A program made the translations under genes and the position numbers. A stretch of DNA of 64,000 nt from Epiperipatus broadwayi (Eukaryota > Onychophora > Udeonychophora > Euonychophora > Peripatidae). The notes beneath the pieces were generated by a model. The model worked only from the letters and a program-made list of their open reading frames with translations. It had not been told where the DNA came from and did no database searches. Positions within the stretch are counted from its first letter, which is position 1. Each line of letters opens with the position of its first letter. The stretch spans positions 2,298,001 through 2,362,000 of the forward strand of contig JAQFVV010012509.1 in the NCBI GenBank assembly GCA_028023455.1, written 5' to 3'. Below are positions 1 through 11,639 of this stretch, in pieces.

Positions 1-156
1 TTATTTATCAGAAATAAATATACATAAATATTCAGCCAAAAACATTTGCAGCTTATTAATATAAAAATTAAAACTTCAATTTTAACACACCTTTAAAATT
101 TATATCTAAAAGTAAAAATATATGTTTAAAAAAAAAATAACAAGAAAACAACTCAC

Positions 157-285
157 CATATCACATTCTTCAGGATCTGCTACCATTCCTTTCATGCCAT
201 AACGCATAGCATCTTTTGCTAAACGACTTGCAAACTCTTCTGCTGTGCCTGTTTGTGACCCATAAAATACTACTACATTCCTACC
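157..285 (-). CDS. POR: NADPH-cytochrome P450 reductase, internal exon (FMN-binding/flavodoxin domain)
   Basis: A 129-bp exon of 43 codons. Reading the minus strand it starts after an AG acceptor (complement of 286-287), ends before a GTGAGT donor (151-156) and has phase 0 at both ends. It encodes a peptide starting GRNVVVFYGSQTGTAEEFA and ending ADPEECDM, which is the FMN phosphate-binding loop of the flavodoxin-like domain of cytochrome P450 reductase; the GSQTGTAEEFA motif is diagnostic. The known enzyme is an ER membrane diflavin reductase that passes electrons from NADPH through FAD and FMN to microsomal P450s. The exon is intact, with no stop or frameshift. Other diflavin enzymes (nitric oxide synthase, methionine synthase reductase) share the fold, but this wording matches POR best. 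Later exons lie beyond the left edge of the window; the preceding exon is at 11576-11630. Confidence 0.95.
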
Positions 286-611
286 CTAAAAATAATTTCA
301 AGAATTTGATAAACTAATTCTTATTACATCTGACAGATGGAATAAAATATTGGTTAAATACATAACCTTTTTTATTGAAAATTTATAATATATACAAATG
401 CATACAAAACCATTATGATAAATATGGCATAAATTTAACTACAATTAAACCAAGTAAATTTATTTATTTATGGATATATTTTTTAGACAGCTTAATTAAT
501 AACAAAAGAAACTGGTAGAAATTCCAAACAAAAAGTAGAATCACTTGTGGCTGTATTGAGTTTTTCATATCCAACACTGTACCCATAATGTTGTCAATCT
601 TAATTTATGTG

Positions 612-1117
612 GTAAACATCACCTCTTGTGCTTGTGTATAACTGTTGTTAAAACAGGCAAAACTCATTATATGTATTGCCACCCACAGCAAGCTAGAGTA
701 ATCAATGGATGCCAGAAGGCTTGTGCATAAAATCACCATCTAGGGCCTACTCATCCAATATCCCCAGACTAGTTTCTGGCTTGTGGCCTTCGTCAGATCC
801 CCATCTAGTGCCTACTCATCCAATATCCCCAGACTAGTTTCTGGCTTGTGGCCTTCATCAGATCCCCATCTAGTGCCTACTCACACAATATCCTCAGACT
901 AGTTTCTGGCTTTCGTCAGTGAGGAGCCTTAGATCTGAGAGCACTGCAGATCCAAGGCTCCTCACTGACGAAGTCCACAAGCCAGAAACTAGTCTGGGGA
1001 TATTGGATGAGTAGGCACTAGATAGGGATTTTATGCACAAGCCTTCTGGCATCCATTGATTACTCTAACTTGCTGTGTGTGGCAATACGTATAGTGAGTT
1101 TTGCCTGTTTTATTAAT
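612..1117. mobile_element. Fold-back MITE copy A (long inverted terminal repeats) with internal 65-bp tandem repeat
   Basis: The left arm (AAACAGGCAAAACTC near 653, then a block ending ATCAATGGATGCC) is repeated in inverted form on the right (GGCATCCATTGATTACTC, then GAGTTTTGCCTGTTTT near 1096). Between the arms a 65-bp unit starting CCATCTAG occurs three times in tandem, with starts at 736, 801 and 866. It is followed by an inverted copy of the same unit (ACTAGTCTGGGGATATT), so the centre is a second palindrome. There is no coding capacity. Related copies lie at 26755-26965, 39128-39265, 47930-48160, 48180-48540 and 54642-55072. Confidence 0.75.
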
Positions 1118-1344
1118 GTGATTCATGATTTATATTTGCCCATATTTTGAAAGTTAATGGCTATTAAATTCCATTTATAAAAGATATGAAATCAATAACC
1201 ATAAGATTTCCTGTAGTAGAAAAATCAAATTCAACTGACTTTACAGTTGGATCTAGAAAAGCAAATTTGGAACCATCTAAAAAAATATTTTGATATATAT
1301 CCATAATGGTTTAGTTATTTGGAAAAAATATCTGTTGAACAGCC

Positions 1345-1685
1345 AAAATGGGGGATCTTGTTAGCATGAGGTCAACATGGGTGTGATGAGAATCTCAGCC
1401 TCAGGATGGCCTTTGAGCGTTCCATCATCAGATTTTCAATTGGATGGCCGATTGAAGAGTGTGGAGTAGATTGAAGCCTGTCCATTAAAGTATGAAGATT
1501 GGCTATCTTAATATATATCTGAGCACTTATTGCACATATGTGTAGAGATGACAATCTGGACCAACTGATGATTGCTGGTTTAGCATGAAATACATATATT
1601 GGTGATTTTTATCTTTTCAACATATATGTGTTCAAGTGTATCAATGTTATGAGATAGAGTGGACAGTGGCGAGTCGTATGAAGGT
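1345..1685. repeat. Dispersed repeat, copy 1 (partner at 6547-6885)
   Basis: About 340 bp containing GGTCAACATGG, TCATCAGATTTTCAATTGGA, GAAGATTGGCTATCTTAATA and ACATATATGTGTTCAAGTGT in the same order as in 6547-6885. The two copies differ by point changes and a deletion of about 40 bp. No coding signal or terminal structure is visible, so the element class is unknown. A (GA)n run follows at about 1777-1790. Confidence 0.7.
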
Positions 1686-1699
1686 CTGTGCTCATATAC

Positions 1700-3840
1700 T
1701 CTATATTTTACAGTTCGACTTCTGACACTTTTTTAGAGGAATATGTGAAAGTATTAAAAATAGCTAAAAAAAGAGAGAGAGAGAGAGAAGATTTCAGTCT
1801 GGGTACAATTTTTTGCATGATAATAACTATTTTAAAGTGGCATTTTATTTCCGAACAGGAGCATAGTATGTAGTAATAGAATAAGCTACTTGTTGAAGAT
1901 GTCTGTAAAGCACTTACACACAACACCAAATAGTACTCCTCAGTCACTTTTCCAAGGAATTAAAATAGTTTAGATCTAATTATAAAAAATGAGAAAAATA
2001 AGCTGTATTGCCATCCAAGGTTATTTCTAAGCAGCATGTAGTAGGATTGTATTTATTGTTGCAAAGATTATGGTCAAGTTATATTTCCCTGTGTTCAGGT
2101 TTTTGTTGGGCTCCGTAGATATTAAATAATGGAATGACTTTCAGATATAATGGTTAACTGTAATAAATAACAAAGCCAAATTGTGATTACTCACTGCTGT
2201 GTTGTAGGATAAAAAGTTGATTCACCGTCTATACACAATTTCTGATACAGGTTTTTCTGTGCTATCTTCATGTATGAGATGATGGTTAAGAGCCTCTCAG
2301 CCGATCTATATTGTGACTTTGCACAATATTTCCCATTGTTAACTATATATTCAACAATTCCAAATAATTCCTGTTTCATTTTCAGCTCATGTCTCTGTGA
2401 AATCAGAAAGCAATGCCAGAAACAACTTTAATAAACTAAAAAATATTAGTTGAAAATTCTAGCCGTGATCTTTGCTCAAAGAAATATAATCAATAATGAA
2501 TTGGGATGAAACTTATTTCAGAAAGGAGTTTCATTAGGGCAAAAATTGGATATTTAGCCAGCCCTACTTATGGACCTCCCTGTCTATCATGAAGGTGGAA
2601 GGGGCCTAGAAAATATGATCTAAAAATGGGGTCTCACAAAGTCAGGCTAGACTGTCATGCTTGGTGGATTACTCATTAAAATTATAGAATACAATTAATA
2701 GTAATGATAAAACAAGAGGAGAGGTAAAACTAAAGCTGTGTTATCAATCTATTTTTTTCTTCTAAATATTAGTACATGGAATGTGTGAACTTTACTTAAA
2801 GCAAACTCATCAAGACTAGAATGGGAACCAGCAGTGATGAGCTGTCAAGATTTAGAATCAATATAACTGACATTACTGAAATATCTGAGTGGGAAAAAAA
2901 AGGTAATAGAATAGATATATAGTTATAAGTTGTTTTTTTTAGATGGACAGATCAAAACTAGTGAAAGGAAAATGTGTAATGTTGAATTTGCTGTAAATTG
3001 TAATTTAATACCTTCTATTCTTGTAATTCTTCAATGTATCAATGAAAGGCTAATGATATTAAAACATGGTCTGTCCCCATTTTACGAGTGCAAATGCTAT
3101 ATTAGATTCAGAGAAAGATACAGAAATACCAATAAAAGATCCCAAATTTTTATTCTTAGTGTATACATGTTGGTACAAATAACAGTCAGTGGCCATAAAT
3201 TATTGGAAATAGTAGTATGGGTTGCTGGAATTCAAATGGTCTGCCATTATTGAGTTTACACATGAAATGATGATCACAAAAACTGTCATAGGTAGAAAAA
3301 CCACTATAAAGAAACATGTTTGCATCCATCTTCAAAACAATAGCATTTAATAAATTGCATTAGTTAGGGATCAGAATATAAAAAAAGTTCATATTACATG
3401 GGCAATTATAAGCACAAATTATTAGATGGATCATAGATTGGTAAGCTCTAAGGATTAAAATCACAATTACATTAAAAGGGGTCATATTGCAGTCATATAT
3501 TCTTTAGAAATGTCTATTACTAGGGCTAAATTTCAATACCTATTAAACACTAAAATTGATATTTTGGACTTTCTGGACTATCATGTTACTGTGTGAAGAA
3601 ATTCTTTTGAATATAAGTAAATCAACTTTTCAGTTTACTAAAAAAAAGAATCCTGAATATTTTTAGATGATATTATTAAAAGGTGACAAGTAGAATTTTT
3701 TATTTGGCACAATAAATAAAATATGGAGTTTCATCACAACAAAAAATTAAAGACAGAAGTCTAATGACTGATAAGAAGGCATAAAATGATTGGTAGATTA
3801 AATCTGCAAAAGATAAGCTGCCTGTAGTCAGTTTAAATCT
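1700..3840. other. No identifiable feature (POR intron)
   Basis: AT-rich intronic sequence. Short ORFs occur (for example 2930-3253, plus strand, 107 codons), but their composition is that of the surrounding AT-rich DNA and I recognise no domain. A (GA)n microsatellite at about 1777-1790 is the only simple structure. Confidence 0.6.
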
Positions 3841-3844
3841 TTTT

Positions 3845-4935
3845 TAATTGAAGTAACACCCAGAATTAAAACAACAAAAAAAATACTTCTTGGATTCTAA
3901 TTTGCAATATGCAGATGATTGTGCTATTTTTTCCATAGTCTAAAAAAGTGTTTATCAAAATATAACAGCAATAAGAGATTCACGGATGATTAACATTGAT
4001 AAGAATATATGGTAGGATAATTTCTATCTCCAAAACTTTTTGCAACAGTTTTAGAGCAATATTTTATGGATTAAAATGGGAAGCTAAGAGAATAAAAATA
4101 CATTGTCAAGTGTTGGTGGCCTAGTGGTTAGCATAGCTGCCTTCCAAGCAGTTGGCCTGGGTTTGCTTCCTGGTCAATGCATTTGACACATGAGAAAGAA
4201 AAAAAATATAGTGAATTTATTTTAAGTTACTTAGATTTTGCAAATGTTATTTTTGTAAGTAATGTTTTAGAAAATGCTGCAAAAGTTATCAGAAGAAAGC
4301 AAAAAAAAAATAGGACTAAAGATAAATGCCAAAAGACTAAGTAAGGTTCAATGAATTTTCTCAGAAAAAATATAATAAAGCTTGATAATGATGAATTAGA
4401 AGTTCACTACAAATATCTTGATCAAATTAGTAATACAGATGGAAACACAATAATTGAAATGAATCATAGAATTAAACTCGAGTGCTTTTAACAACAACAA
4501 AAAAAAAACATTGAATGAAAACATGCTCATGCGTTTGAAAGAGGCTTGAACATGCAGCATAAATACAATACAGTGACTTCTGATAACCCAATTAAGTATG
4601 GAAGAATGTATGCTGGGAATAACGAGAAGAGATGAAAGCAAAATATGTGAGTAAAAACAGTATGATTGCCATTGTAGATAAAATAAAAAAATGATAAGGA
4701 ACAGGGTTAAACATCTTGCTAGAAGAGATGGTAAGAAATAGATGTTTGATGTCTTAAACTGGATCCCAAGAAATTGCAAAAAAATTAATAAGATACCACA
4801 TGTGAAATGGATGGATTAAGAAATTTTTGCTGGTGTGATGTAATGAAAAGTATAGAGTAAAGAAACTAGAATAAACTTGGAGAGACCTTATCCTGCAATG
4901 GAAAGATAATGGTTGAAAACAATAATGAAATTAAA
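3845..4935 (+). mobile_element. RTE-type LINE remnant (plus an older LINE RT scrap), split by a SINE
   Basis: Near 3900 the plus strand reads LQYADDCAIFS, a reverse-transcriptase YADD motif from a LINE different from the one that follows. From about 4045 to 4935 the sequence parallels the better RTE copy at 13178-14537 over the RT thumb and C-terminal region: blocks related to LRGLKWEA, NTDGNTI, NHRIKL, WIPRNCK and RPHVxWMD are recognisable. Stops, frameshifts and homopolymer expansions are common. The 3' end matches the family end, TCCTGCAATGGAAAGATAATGG. A tRNA-derived SINE sits inside it at 4107-4209. It is non-functional. Confidence 0.75.
4107..4209 (+). mobile_element. tRNA-derived SINE nested in an RTE LINE
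   Basis: Starts CAAGTGTTGGTGGCCTAGTG, an RNA polymerase III A-box-like head. It continues through an anticodon-arm-like CTGCCTTCCAAGCAG to a B-box-like segment GGGTTTGCTTCCTGG and ends with CACATGAGAAAG plus an A-run. It belongs to the family also seen at 5212, 11214, 17270, 39960, 44831 and 63930. The RTE reading resumes on both sides, so the SINE inserted later. Confidence 0.8.
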
Positions 4936-5211
4936 TCACATATTAAGTAAGAATTCCTTGAAACTTGTTAAAAATTGCAAAATATTCTAAATTGAATAGT
5001 GAAATGAGAATTTAAAGCAATCCTATTAAATAAAATTATAGAGTGAGGAAAAATACATTCAAAAACTTTGGGTAGGCATTTGAGGTTTCCATTGAAGCTT
5101 TAAATCATTTAATCTTAAGAATCAAATGAATATATGTTATTTCATTATGTGAATTCAAATTTAAGATGTTAAAAGTAATTATATTAAAGAATAGAAACTA
5201 GCGTTTTTTTT

Positions 5212-5302
5212 TGTGTGTGCGTGTGTCAAAACGAAGGCCAGGAAGCGAACTCCGGGACAACTGCTTGTAAGGCAACTGTGCTAACCACTTGACCACCAAC
5301 AT
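5212..5302 (-). mobile_element. tRNA-derived SINE
   Basis: On the minus strand it reads TTGGTGGTCAAGTGGTTAGC (A-box region), then GCCTTACAAGC, a B-box-like GAGTTCGCTTCCTGG, and a T-run (A-tail on the minus strand) at 5204-5213. Same family as the copy at 39960-40064. I could not identify a target-site duplication. Confidence 0.8.
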
Positions 5303-6546
5303 GTAACCAGTTCAAAATTTACAAATACAACACCCATACCTTCATATACTTCTTTTAAGAAAAACTTCAGCCATATAAATAACTATAAAATTATATCCAC
5401 AATTAAAAAAAAACTACTACTATTAAATTATTTTATTATAAATATATATAATATTGATTAAAAAATACATTTTTAGAAACTGAATTAAAAAATTGCAGGT
5501 TTAATGTCTTCAAATAAATCATATTTTAAATTTTGTTTAAATTACAAACTGTACACTGATAAAAAATCGACTGAGATAATTTTATCATGAATATTTGTTA
5601 GCTTGGGAATAGAAATCGGTATTTATAAACGCTTTAAATAAAAATGTTTATTTATAGTATATTTAAAGAACACAAAAATAAAAAACGAAGAAATTTAAAT
5701 ATACTTTATATAAGAATATGTTGATATATATATGTATTAATGTAATGTTATTAAACTATATTTAATTTTTAAGTGAATACATTGATATCATAAATAAATT
5801 TTCATCTCAGCAATGAAATCCGCATCAACTGCAATTAAATATATACATTATTTACTGTGCTTTTTAAAAATTTTATTTCTCCGTTTACTTACATGTTACT
5901 GCTTTCCGTGACTTAGGTTAGTACAAATATTTATCCACAAGTGTCTCATACCATTAAACATTTCTATGCATGAATTATGTGTGGTGTTCACGTTTCAATC
6001 ATTTAATTACACAACAATTTTGAATTCAATCTTTTCTTATTTTCCAATAACTTTTTTATACTTTATCAGTTTCTTTTTTTTATTATTGAAATGTCACTCA
6101 TATAAAATTTATTCATGGAATAACGAAATCCAAAAGCGTTTAGAAATAGATGCTAATAACGATGATGATTTTTTCTTTTAAATATATATAAAACATTATA
6201 ATGCAAGTTAATCCTGATGAATTTGCATTTATTGTCTACAATTACTTAGAACATGCATGTGTTAAAAAATTCTTTTATGTGAAAATACCACTTACAGTTT
6301 TTCCCTAATACATTAACATTAGTTTAAGATAATTAAATCTTATATTTTATAAAATTAAGAACAATTTGTAACAGCAGATTATAGCATATTATTATAAACA
6401 CCATCCCTCCCTCCATCACTAAATTAAATTATTATATATCTGTTTGAGAAGGTAAATCTTATATTATTTGATATCGTTAAAGACTCACAGAATTTTTCTT
6501 TACAAATTATTTTAAATAAGATATTGGATTATTATCTATATACATT

Positions 6547-6885
6547 TTGCCGGGAATTTTACTTGCTGAACAATTAATTATGGTCAACATGGATGTGATG
6601 AGAATGTCAGCCTCAGGGTGGTCTTTGAGTGATCCATCATCAGATTTTCAATTGGATGGACGGTTGAAGACTGGAGTGAAGATTGGCTATCTTAATATAT
6701 TGCATATATGTGTGATAATTTGGACCAAATGATGAGTGCTGGTTTAGCATGAAATTCATACATTGGTGATTATTTATCTTTTCAACATATATGTGTTCAA
6801 GTGTGTCAGTGGTATGAGATAGAGTGGAGAGTTGTGGATCAAGTGAAAGTCTGTGATCATTTACCCTATATATTGCATATGTTGA
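6547..6885. repeat. Dispersed repeat, copy 2 (partner at 1345-1685)
   Basis: Collinear with 1345-1685: shared blocks include GGTCAACATGG, ATCATCAGATTTTCAATTGG, TGGTTTAGCATGAAAT and ATATATGTGTTCAAGTGTG. Both copies are in the same orientation inside the POR intron. No protein domain is visible in either copy. Confidence 0.7.
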
Positions 6886-7394
6886 TATAGGTATATAATA
6901 AGCCTGTATCTCAGTGTATTGTGTAATTATTTTAAAATATTTAATTTTATTTCAAGATTTCCTAACAACTAATAACCTTTATAACAAACTTCATAACAGA
7001 TATCAATGTCATAATTTATATTTCATTTAGCTAAGTTTAAAAAAAGATTAATGTGGCTAATTTCAGATAATAATTAAGATAGACTTAAGATTCCATGTTA
7101 ATTATTTCAGTTAATGTAATCTTCATGTATGCGCTTTATTTACTGTATATGTATATATTTAAATGTAAATAATTTTACGAGTTTCTCTATTTATATCAAT
7201 TTCAAGGCATTTATCTCAGTAGAGAAACCTCAGCTAAAACTTATCCATAAAAATACATTGAGATATCTTGTTACATGATTAATATTTAAATGTATAAATC
7301 CATGAAAATCCTTTAATTAAAAGAGCAGTAAAAAAAAAAAAAAATTACACCAAAATTTTTGTTAACAACTGCTGTATATGTTGTCTTTATATCA

Positions 7395-7665
7395 ATTATC
7401 AATGCAAAGTGCTTTCTCCAGTCTACAGATTTTCAACATCACTCCAGTACACTTCTTATCTATTCAAATCACATGCAATCTCTTTCTAAATCTCTTATAA
7501 TTTAAGACTTCAATATGCCATTTACTATCATTTCTTTTAAGCATCTCAGTTGGATCTGCATTTCAATCTTAATTTTTTCAAAGATGTCAGTGATATCTGA
7601 TTATTTTCTCAATTATGATTCCAACTTTCAATTTCTCCTTGTTAATCCCAATATATATATATATA
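7395..7665 (-). mobile_element. Old RTE LINE 3'-end remnant
   Basis: The plus-strand sequence aligns by eye with the minus-strand RTE 3' end at 28860-29060. Shared order: CAATCTCT, then TTTAAGACTTCA, a CCATxTAxTATCAT block, TTCAATCTTAATTTTTTCAA, and GTCAGTGATA. Divergence is high and no frame is open, so this is an old 5'-truncated fragment. Confidence 0.55.
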
Positions 7666-7669
7666 TCCA

Positions 7670-10600
7670 AACTTTATATATGATCCCTACATTATTCTAT
7701 TACTATGTATCTTAAATCTCTAACCCATAACTAATGATTTGTAAAATACATTTACAATAGTAAAAAATCTTCATTTTCAAGCACTTGAATAGATTTTCTT
7801 TTGTTATTGTTATAAAAGCATTCTACTGAAATTCAATTCTATGATTAATTTTATTTATTATACTTACGTATTAATATAAAGGCTGACAAGCTATTTAAAG
7901 TTAACTTTTTTTGTAAATATTACTTTAGTCTTTTTTAGCATTTATTTTAGTCTTACTTTCTTGCCTTAATATGAAAGGTACACTGTAATATTTATTACAA
8001 CTCGAAAATTATTGTTTTCAAAACCAATAACATTTGCAAAAATCTAGATGACTTCCATACTTTAAATTTTTTTTTTTTAGAATACCTTGATTAAAAATCA
8101 AGATCACTACTGCATCTTCCAATCATGGGTTATATCTTTATTATTTAGTGTATATCTTTGCCAACAAATTCCCCATATCTTTAACTGTTCCTTTAACAAT
8201 ATTTATATAATTTAATCATTTCCAGAAACTTAAACATTTCATTTACAATACATGACATTTCAAAAATTATCATAATTATAGAGACTTTTGTTTGTATAAA
8301 ATTATTTCACACATTTCATGATGTTATTCCTCTCTCAAAGGACACACTGGTCCCATGACATTCACTACATCAACAACCGCTAATTCATTATCTGGTACTC
8401 TCCCTCCATCAAAATAATAAACAAAAATAAAAATTTATAAACAAAATAATAATTTAATATTTTGAATTGTGGCACAATGCAAGTACTTGAAATTAATCGA
8501 CTGTAATATCTCTTAGATATTGTAACATTTGCATTTTATCAACATCAGTTTTCATCAACCTAATATTTGTAAAAAAAAAAAAAAGGATATTATATATTTA
8601 ATGGTACTAGTATCAATGGTACAGGCTACTGAATGGCGCTGCTTCTCAAAAACACTTTACTATAACATTACCTGGCCTATGTCTTTTTTATTACATTTTT
8701 TAAATAACTAAATAGTAAACAACATCTTTTTAATAATATATAAAGGGCTTAAATGCAGTAGGTTTTTTTTCCTCTACATTACTGTATTAAAAAATTACTA
8801 ATTATCACTACTTGCAAATCTTATACTATTTAATCTTATATTATTTAAGCTATTGCTTATATTTAATTTTGTTTTTTTTTACATCTTGCTTCCTTTATAT
8901 TATTATTTTTTTTTTTTCTTTAAATCTATTATCATAAAGTTAGAGGAAAAGGAGAAAAGGATTATTGACAAATTAAAATATACAAAAAAAATTTTTTTTA
9001 GCACTTTTTCGAATTCTTAGTAGTAGTATATTGTGTAAGTGAATTTAGGTTTTTTTTTTTTTTTAAAAAAATCTCCTCTTTCTTAAATAAGACAAATATG
9101 CATGCACACACACAATATGTACTTAAAAAAAATTGTTTTGATTTTAAATACAAAAACATTGTTTTTATTACTTATTAAGAATGTATATACTATATTAACT
9201 TTCAAATTTTAACATATTATAAGTGTAAGTACACACACACACATGTATTAACTAAATAATAGTGTTTTAAAACTATTTAAACAATGGAATGACTTTCTAA
9301 ACATTATTATCTCTGTGTGAGTCTCTTTATAACAGCATTGGAAAGGTGATCATTCTATTGTTTATATCTACTTCTATGTACACACACACACACACATATA
9401 TATTAAAATATCTATAGTTATCTGTATAAAAACGTTTATGTAAATGTTTTATTTATATAGGGTTATGGTGATTTCATTATAAAGGATTATAAATAAAGAA
9501 TTACTATTATCCACTAATTCACATTACCAGCTGATCTTAGAAGAAAATAGCAGCTATAGGGTTCCTACTCTATTGCTATCTTTTTTCTTATTGCAAAATA
9601 ACTTTCCAATATCAAGATAATGGCTTATATTTCTGATACTTCTATTTTCATTTCATTTCTTATAGACCTTCTTTAGAAAATTATACAACCATAATGTTGT
9701 CAAAAAAATTATCATCTCTTAATTGATCCATAAATAAAATGTTGATATACAATTTACTTTAATATCATCAAATCGATTTTTGTTCACATACGAACCCTCT
9801 CAAGATGCCATTTTTAAAATTTATTATGTGACAAGGAATGTTTTACAGCTTTATACACTCTAGTGATCATCATAAAAAATAAACTCATATATATTTAAAT
9901 GTACATATATATATAGCCATTATACATGTTCTTATTCAACTTTTTTTTATCTTATAAATACTATCTATCATCAAACAAACAATTCATGTCTTATACTATC
10001 AATACCTATACATACATATAATTCTGTATACATTACAGCTTCCAAATTAGCCAACAGTAATCACTTCCATCCTAATTTTATAGAACTATTGACCATATTA
10101 ATACATTTATCTATGTTTTTGTAATACAACTGGAAAAACTAAAGAGCATAACAGAGCAATAAAAAGAAAGATACTAGGTCTGGGCCACATAATCATTATT
10201 TACAAGCAAGACATAATAAATTTGTGAGGAAAATATAAAAGTAATAAAGTATAGTAAAAATTGTATAGCAAGAAAATATTATGAATGTTATATATACAAG
10301 AAAACATAGATAAATGCATTAATATGGTGACTGGTTCTATAAAACTGGAAAGAAATGATCACTGTTATATGAATGGAAGCTGTAATATATACAGAATTAC
10401 ATCTATGCATATATGTATTGTACCAGTCGCTTCTTCACTTCTTTTGATCACCGAGGGCACCACCAGGTCACTAATGACCTAGAAAATTTAATTTACGGTG
10501 ATCAATCTGATGTTTAAGTTTAATATAAATATTAGCAGTAATGATAAAAACAAAAACTTAAAGCTTTCTTTGTATAATGATAAGGCAGAGCTAATAATCC

Positions 10601-11210
10601 AATTCATTTAAAATAATTTAACTTTAAATAAACATTTAAATATGTAAGTAAACACTGCTTGAATATGTTCTGGGAAAATGCTAAATTTTTTTAAGCTTTT
10701 CGAATTCAATTTGAAAACTCTTATGCAACTCGAAATATAACAATTGAATTATTAATTAGTCAGAATGTGATGTGAATAATGTTTAGCACTAAAAGTGATA
10801 GGACAAGCTTTAATCCAGGAACTATTAGCTCTCAAGTCATTCACTTTATCCCTATACTAAAACACATTGAACACTAAATGCTGAGATGCTAAAAAACAGA
10901 AGATGCATTAACAGATTATTATTGATGATCGAATTTATTGTTTGCACAATATCTTTTTGCCTAACATTCTTAACCTTAACTCCCTTTCATGTATAGATTC
11001 TCTTGATCAGAATTTTTAAGTTTATTGTGGTTTTAGAACAATTATCCACATTATCTGAAGGCATAATATCAGGCTGAGAATTATAGCTGTTATGAGAACT
11101 TGCCTGGATGTCTACATGAATTGAAAATAACAAAAGACTATTTAAATAGTATTAAATTTTACTTTTTAAAAATATTTTATACATAATAAATTTGACAGTT
11201 TTAAGTTTTT
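7670..11210. other. AT-rich intronic sequence without identifiable features
   Basis: Mostly AT-rich, with long A or T runs and (AC)n tracts near 9100, 9230 and 9380 that mix with (AT)n. About 10780-10920 has a faint resemblance (TGCTGAGATGCTAAAA) to the repeat pair at 53920 and 60800. No coding or RNA gene evidence. Confidence 0.6.
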
Positions 11211-11213
11211 ATA

Positions 11214-11266
11214 TATATATGTCAAAGCATTGACCAGAAGCGAACCGCTAGGCCAACAATGCTTGA
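11214..11266 (-). mobile_element. Internally deleted tRNA-derived SINE
   Basis: The minus strand reads CAAGCATTGTTGGCC (head), AGCGGTTCGCTTCTGG (B-box-like) and then TTTGACA. It lacks the anticodon-arm segment, so about half the element is missing. AGTTTTAA occurs on both sides (11200-11207 and about 11272-11279) and may be the target-site duplication. It lies in the POR intron about 310 bp from the exon at 11576. Confidence 0.6.
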
Positions 11267-11575
11267 CCGATAGTTTTAATAATTTGCCTTAAAATGAATT
11301 TGGCAAATGTATACTTTACTGATGAATTGCATTTTAATTTAAATAGAGAAAAATGTAAATAAGAATTGAAAATATATTTTCCTCCATCTAAATTAAAATG
11401 ATAATTAGATTTAATAATTGATAGCAGTCAGGCAGTAGGATAAAAATTTTGAATAAAAAATAATTAAAGTAAATCAAAATAATTTAAAAAAATCAAGCTA
11501 AAAATAGTTATCAAATTATTAAATTGGCTATTAATATTAATTTTGTTTGTGTTTATAAAATAAAAATTATGTTAC

Positions 11576-11630
11576 CGAAGCTTTCATTTTAGAAATAAAA
11601 CTTGAATCCGATACACGTCCCATAGTTGGG
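11576..11630 (-). CDS. POR: NADPH-cytochrome P450 reductase, preceding exon (linker between membrane anchor and FMN domain)
   Basis: A 55-bp exon on the minus strand. A long T-tract followed by AG (complement of 11631-11632) is the acceptor, and GTAAC after 11576 is the donor. The first base completes a codon begun in the upstream exon. The remaining 18 codons read PTMGRVSDSSFISKMKAS and leave phase 0, exactly matching the phase of the exon at 157-285. In animal POR the sequence SSFxxKMKxxGRN spans this junction between the N-terminal anchor/linker and the FMN domain, so the two exons join in register. The exon supplying the transmembrane anchor and start codon should lie upstream (higher coordinates). 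I searched for it by eye and did not find it, so it may be in the unassigned sequence or outside the window. Confidence 0.9.
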
Positions 11631-11639
11631 CTAAAAAAA

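Larger units (their letters stand above)
286..11575 (-). other. POR: POR intron (about 11.3 kb)
   Basis: The interval between the two POR coding exons, bounded by a GTAAC donor at its high-coordinate end and an AG acceptor next to 285. It is AT-rich and filled with repeats annotated separately: a fold-back MITE, a dispersed repeat pair, two RTE remnants and three tRNA-derived SINE copies. Outside those (roughly 1700-3840, 5310-6540, 6890-7390 and 7670-11210) I see only AT-rich sequence, homopolymer runs and short (AC)n or (AT)n tracts, with no further coding evidence. Confidence 0.85.

Noticed and set aside
612-1117. CRISPR-like array (three 65-bp direct repeats)
   Set aside because: Repeats are adjacent without unique spacers, lie in a eukaryotic intron, and belong to a fold-back MITE.
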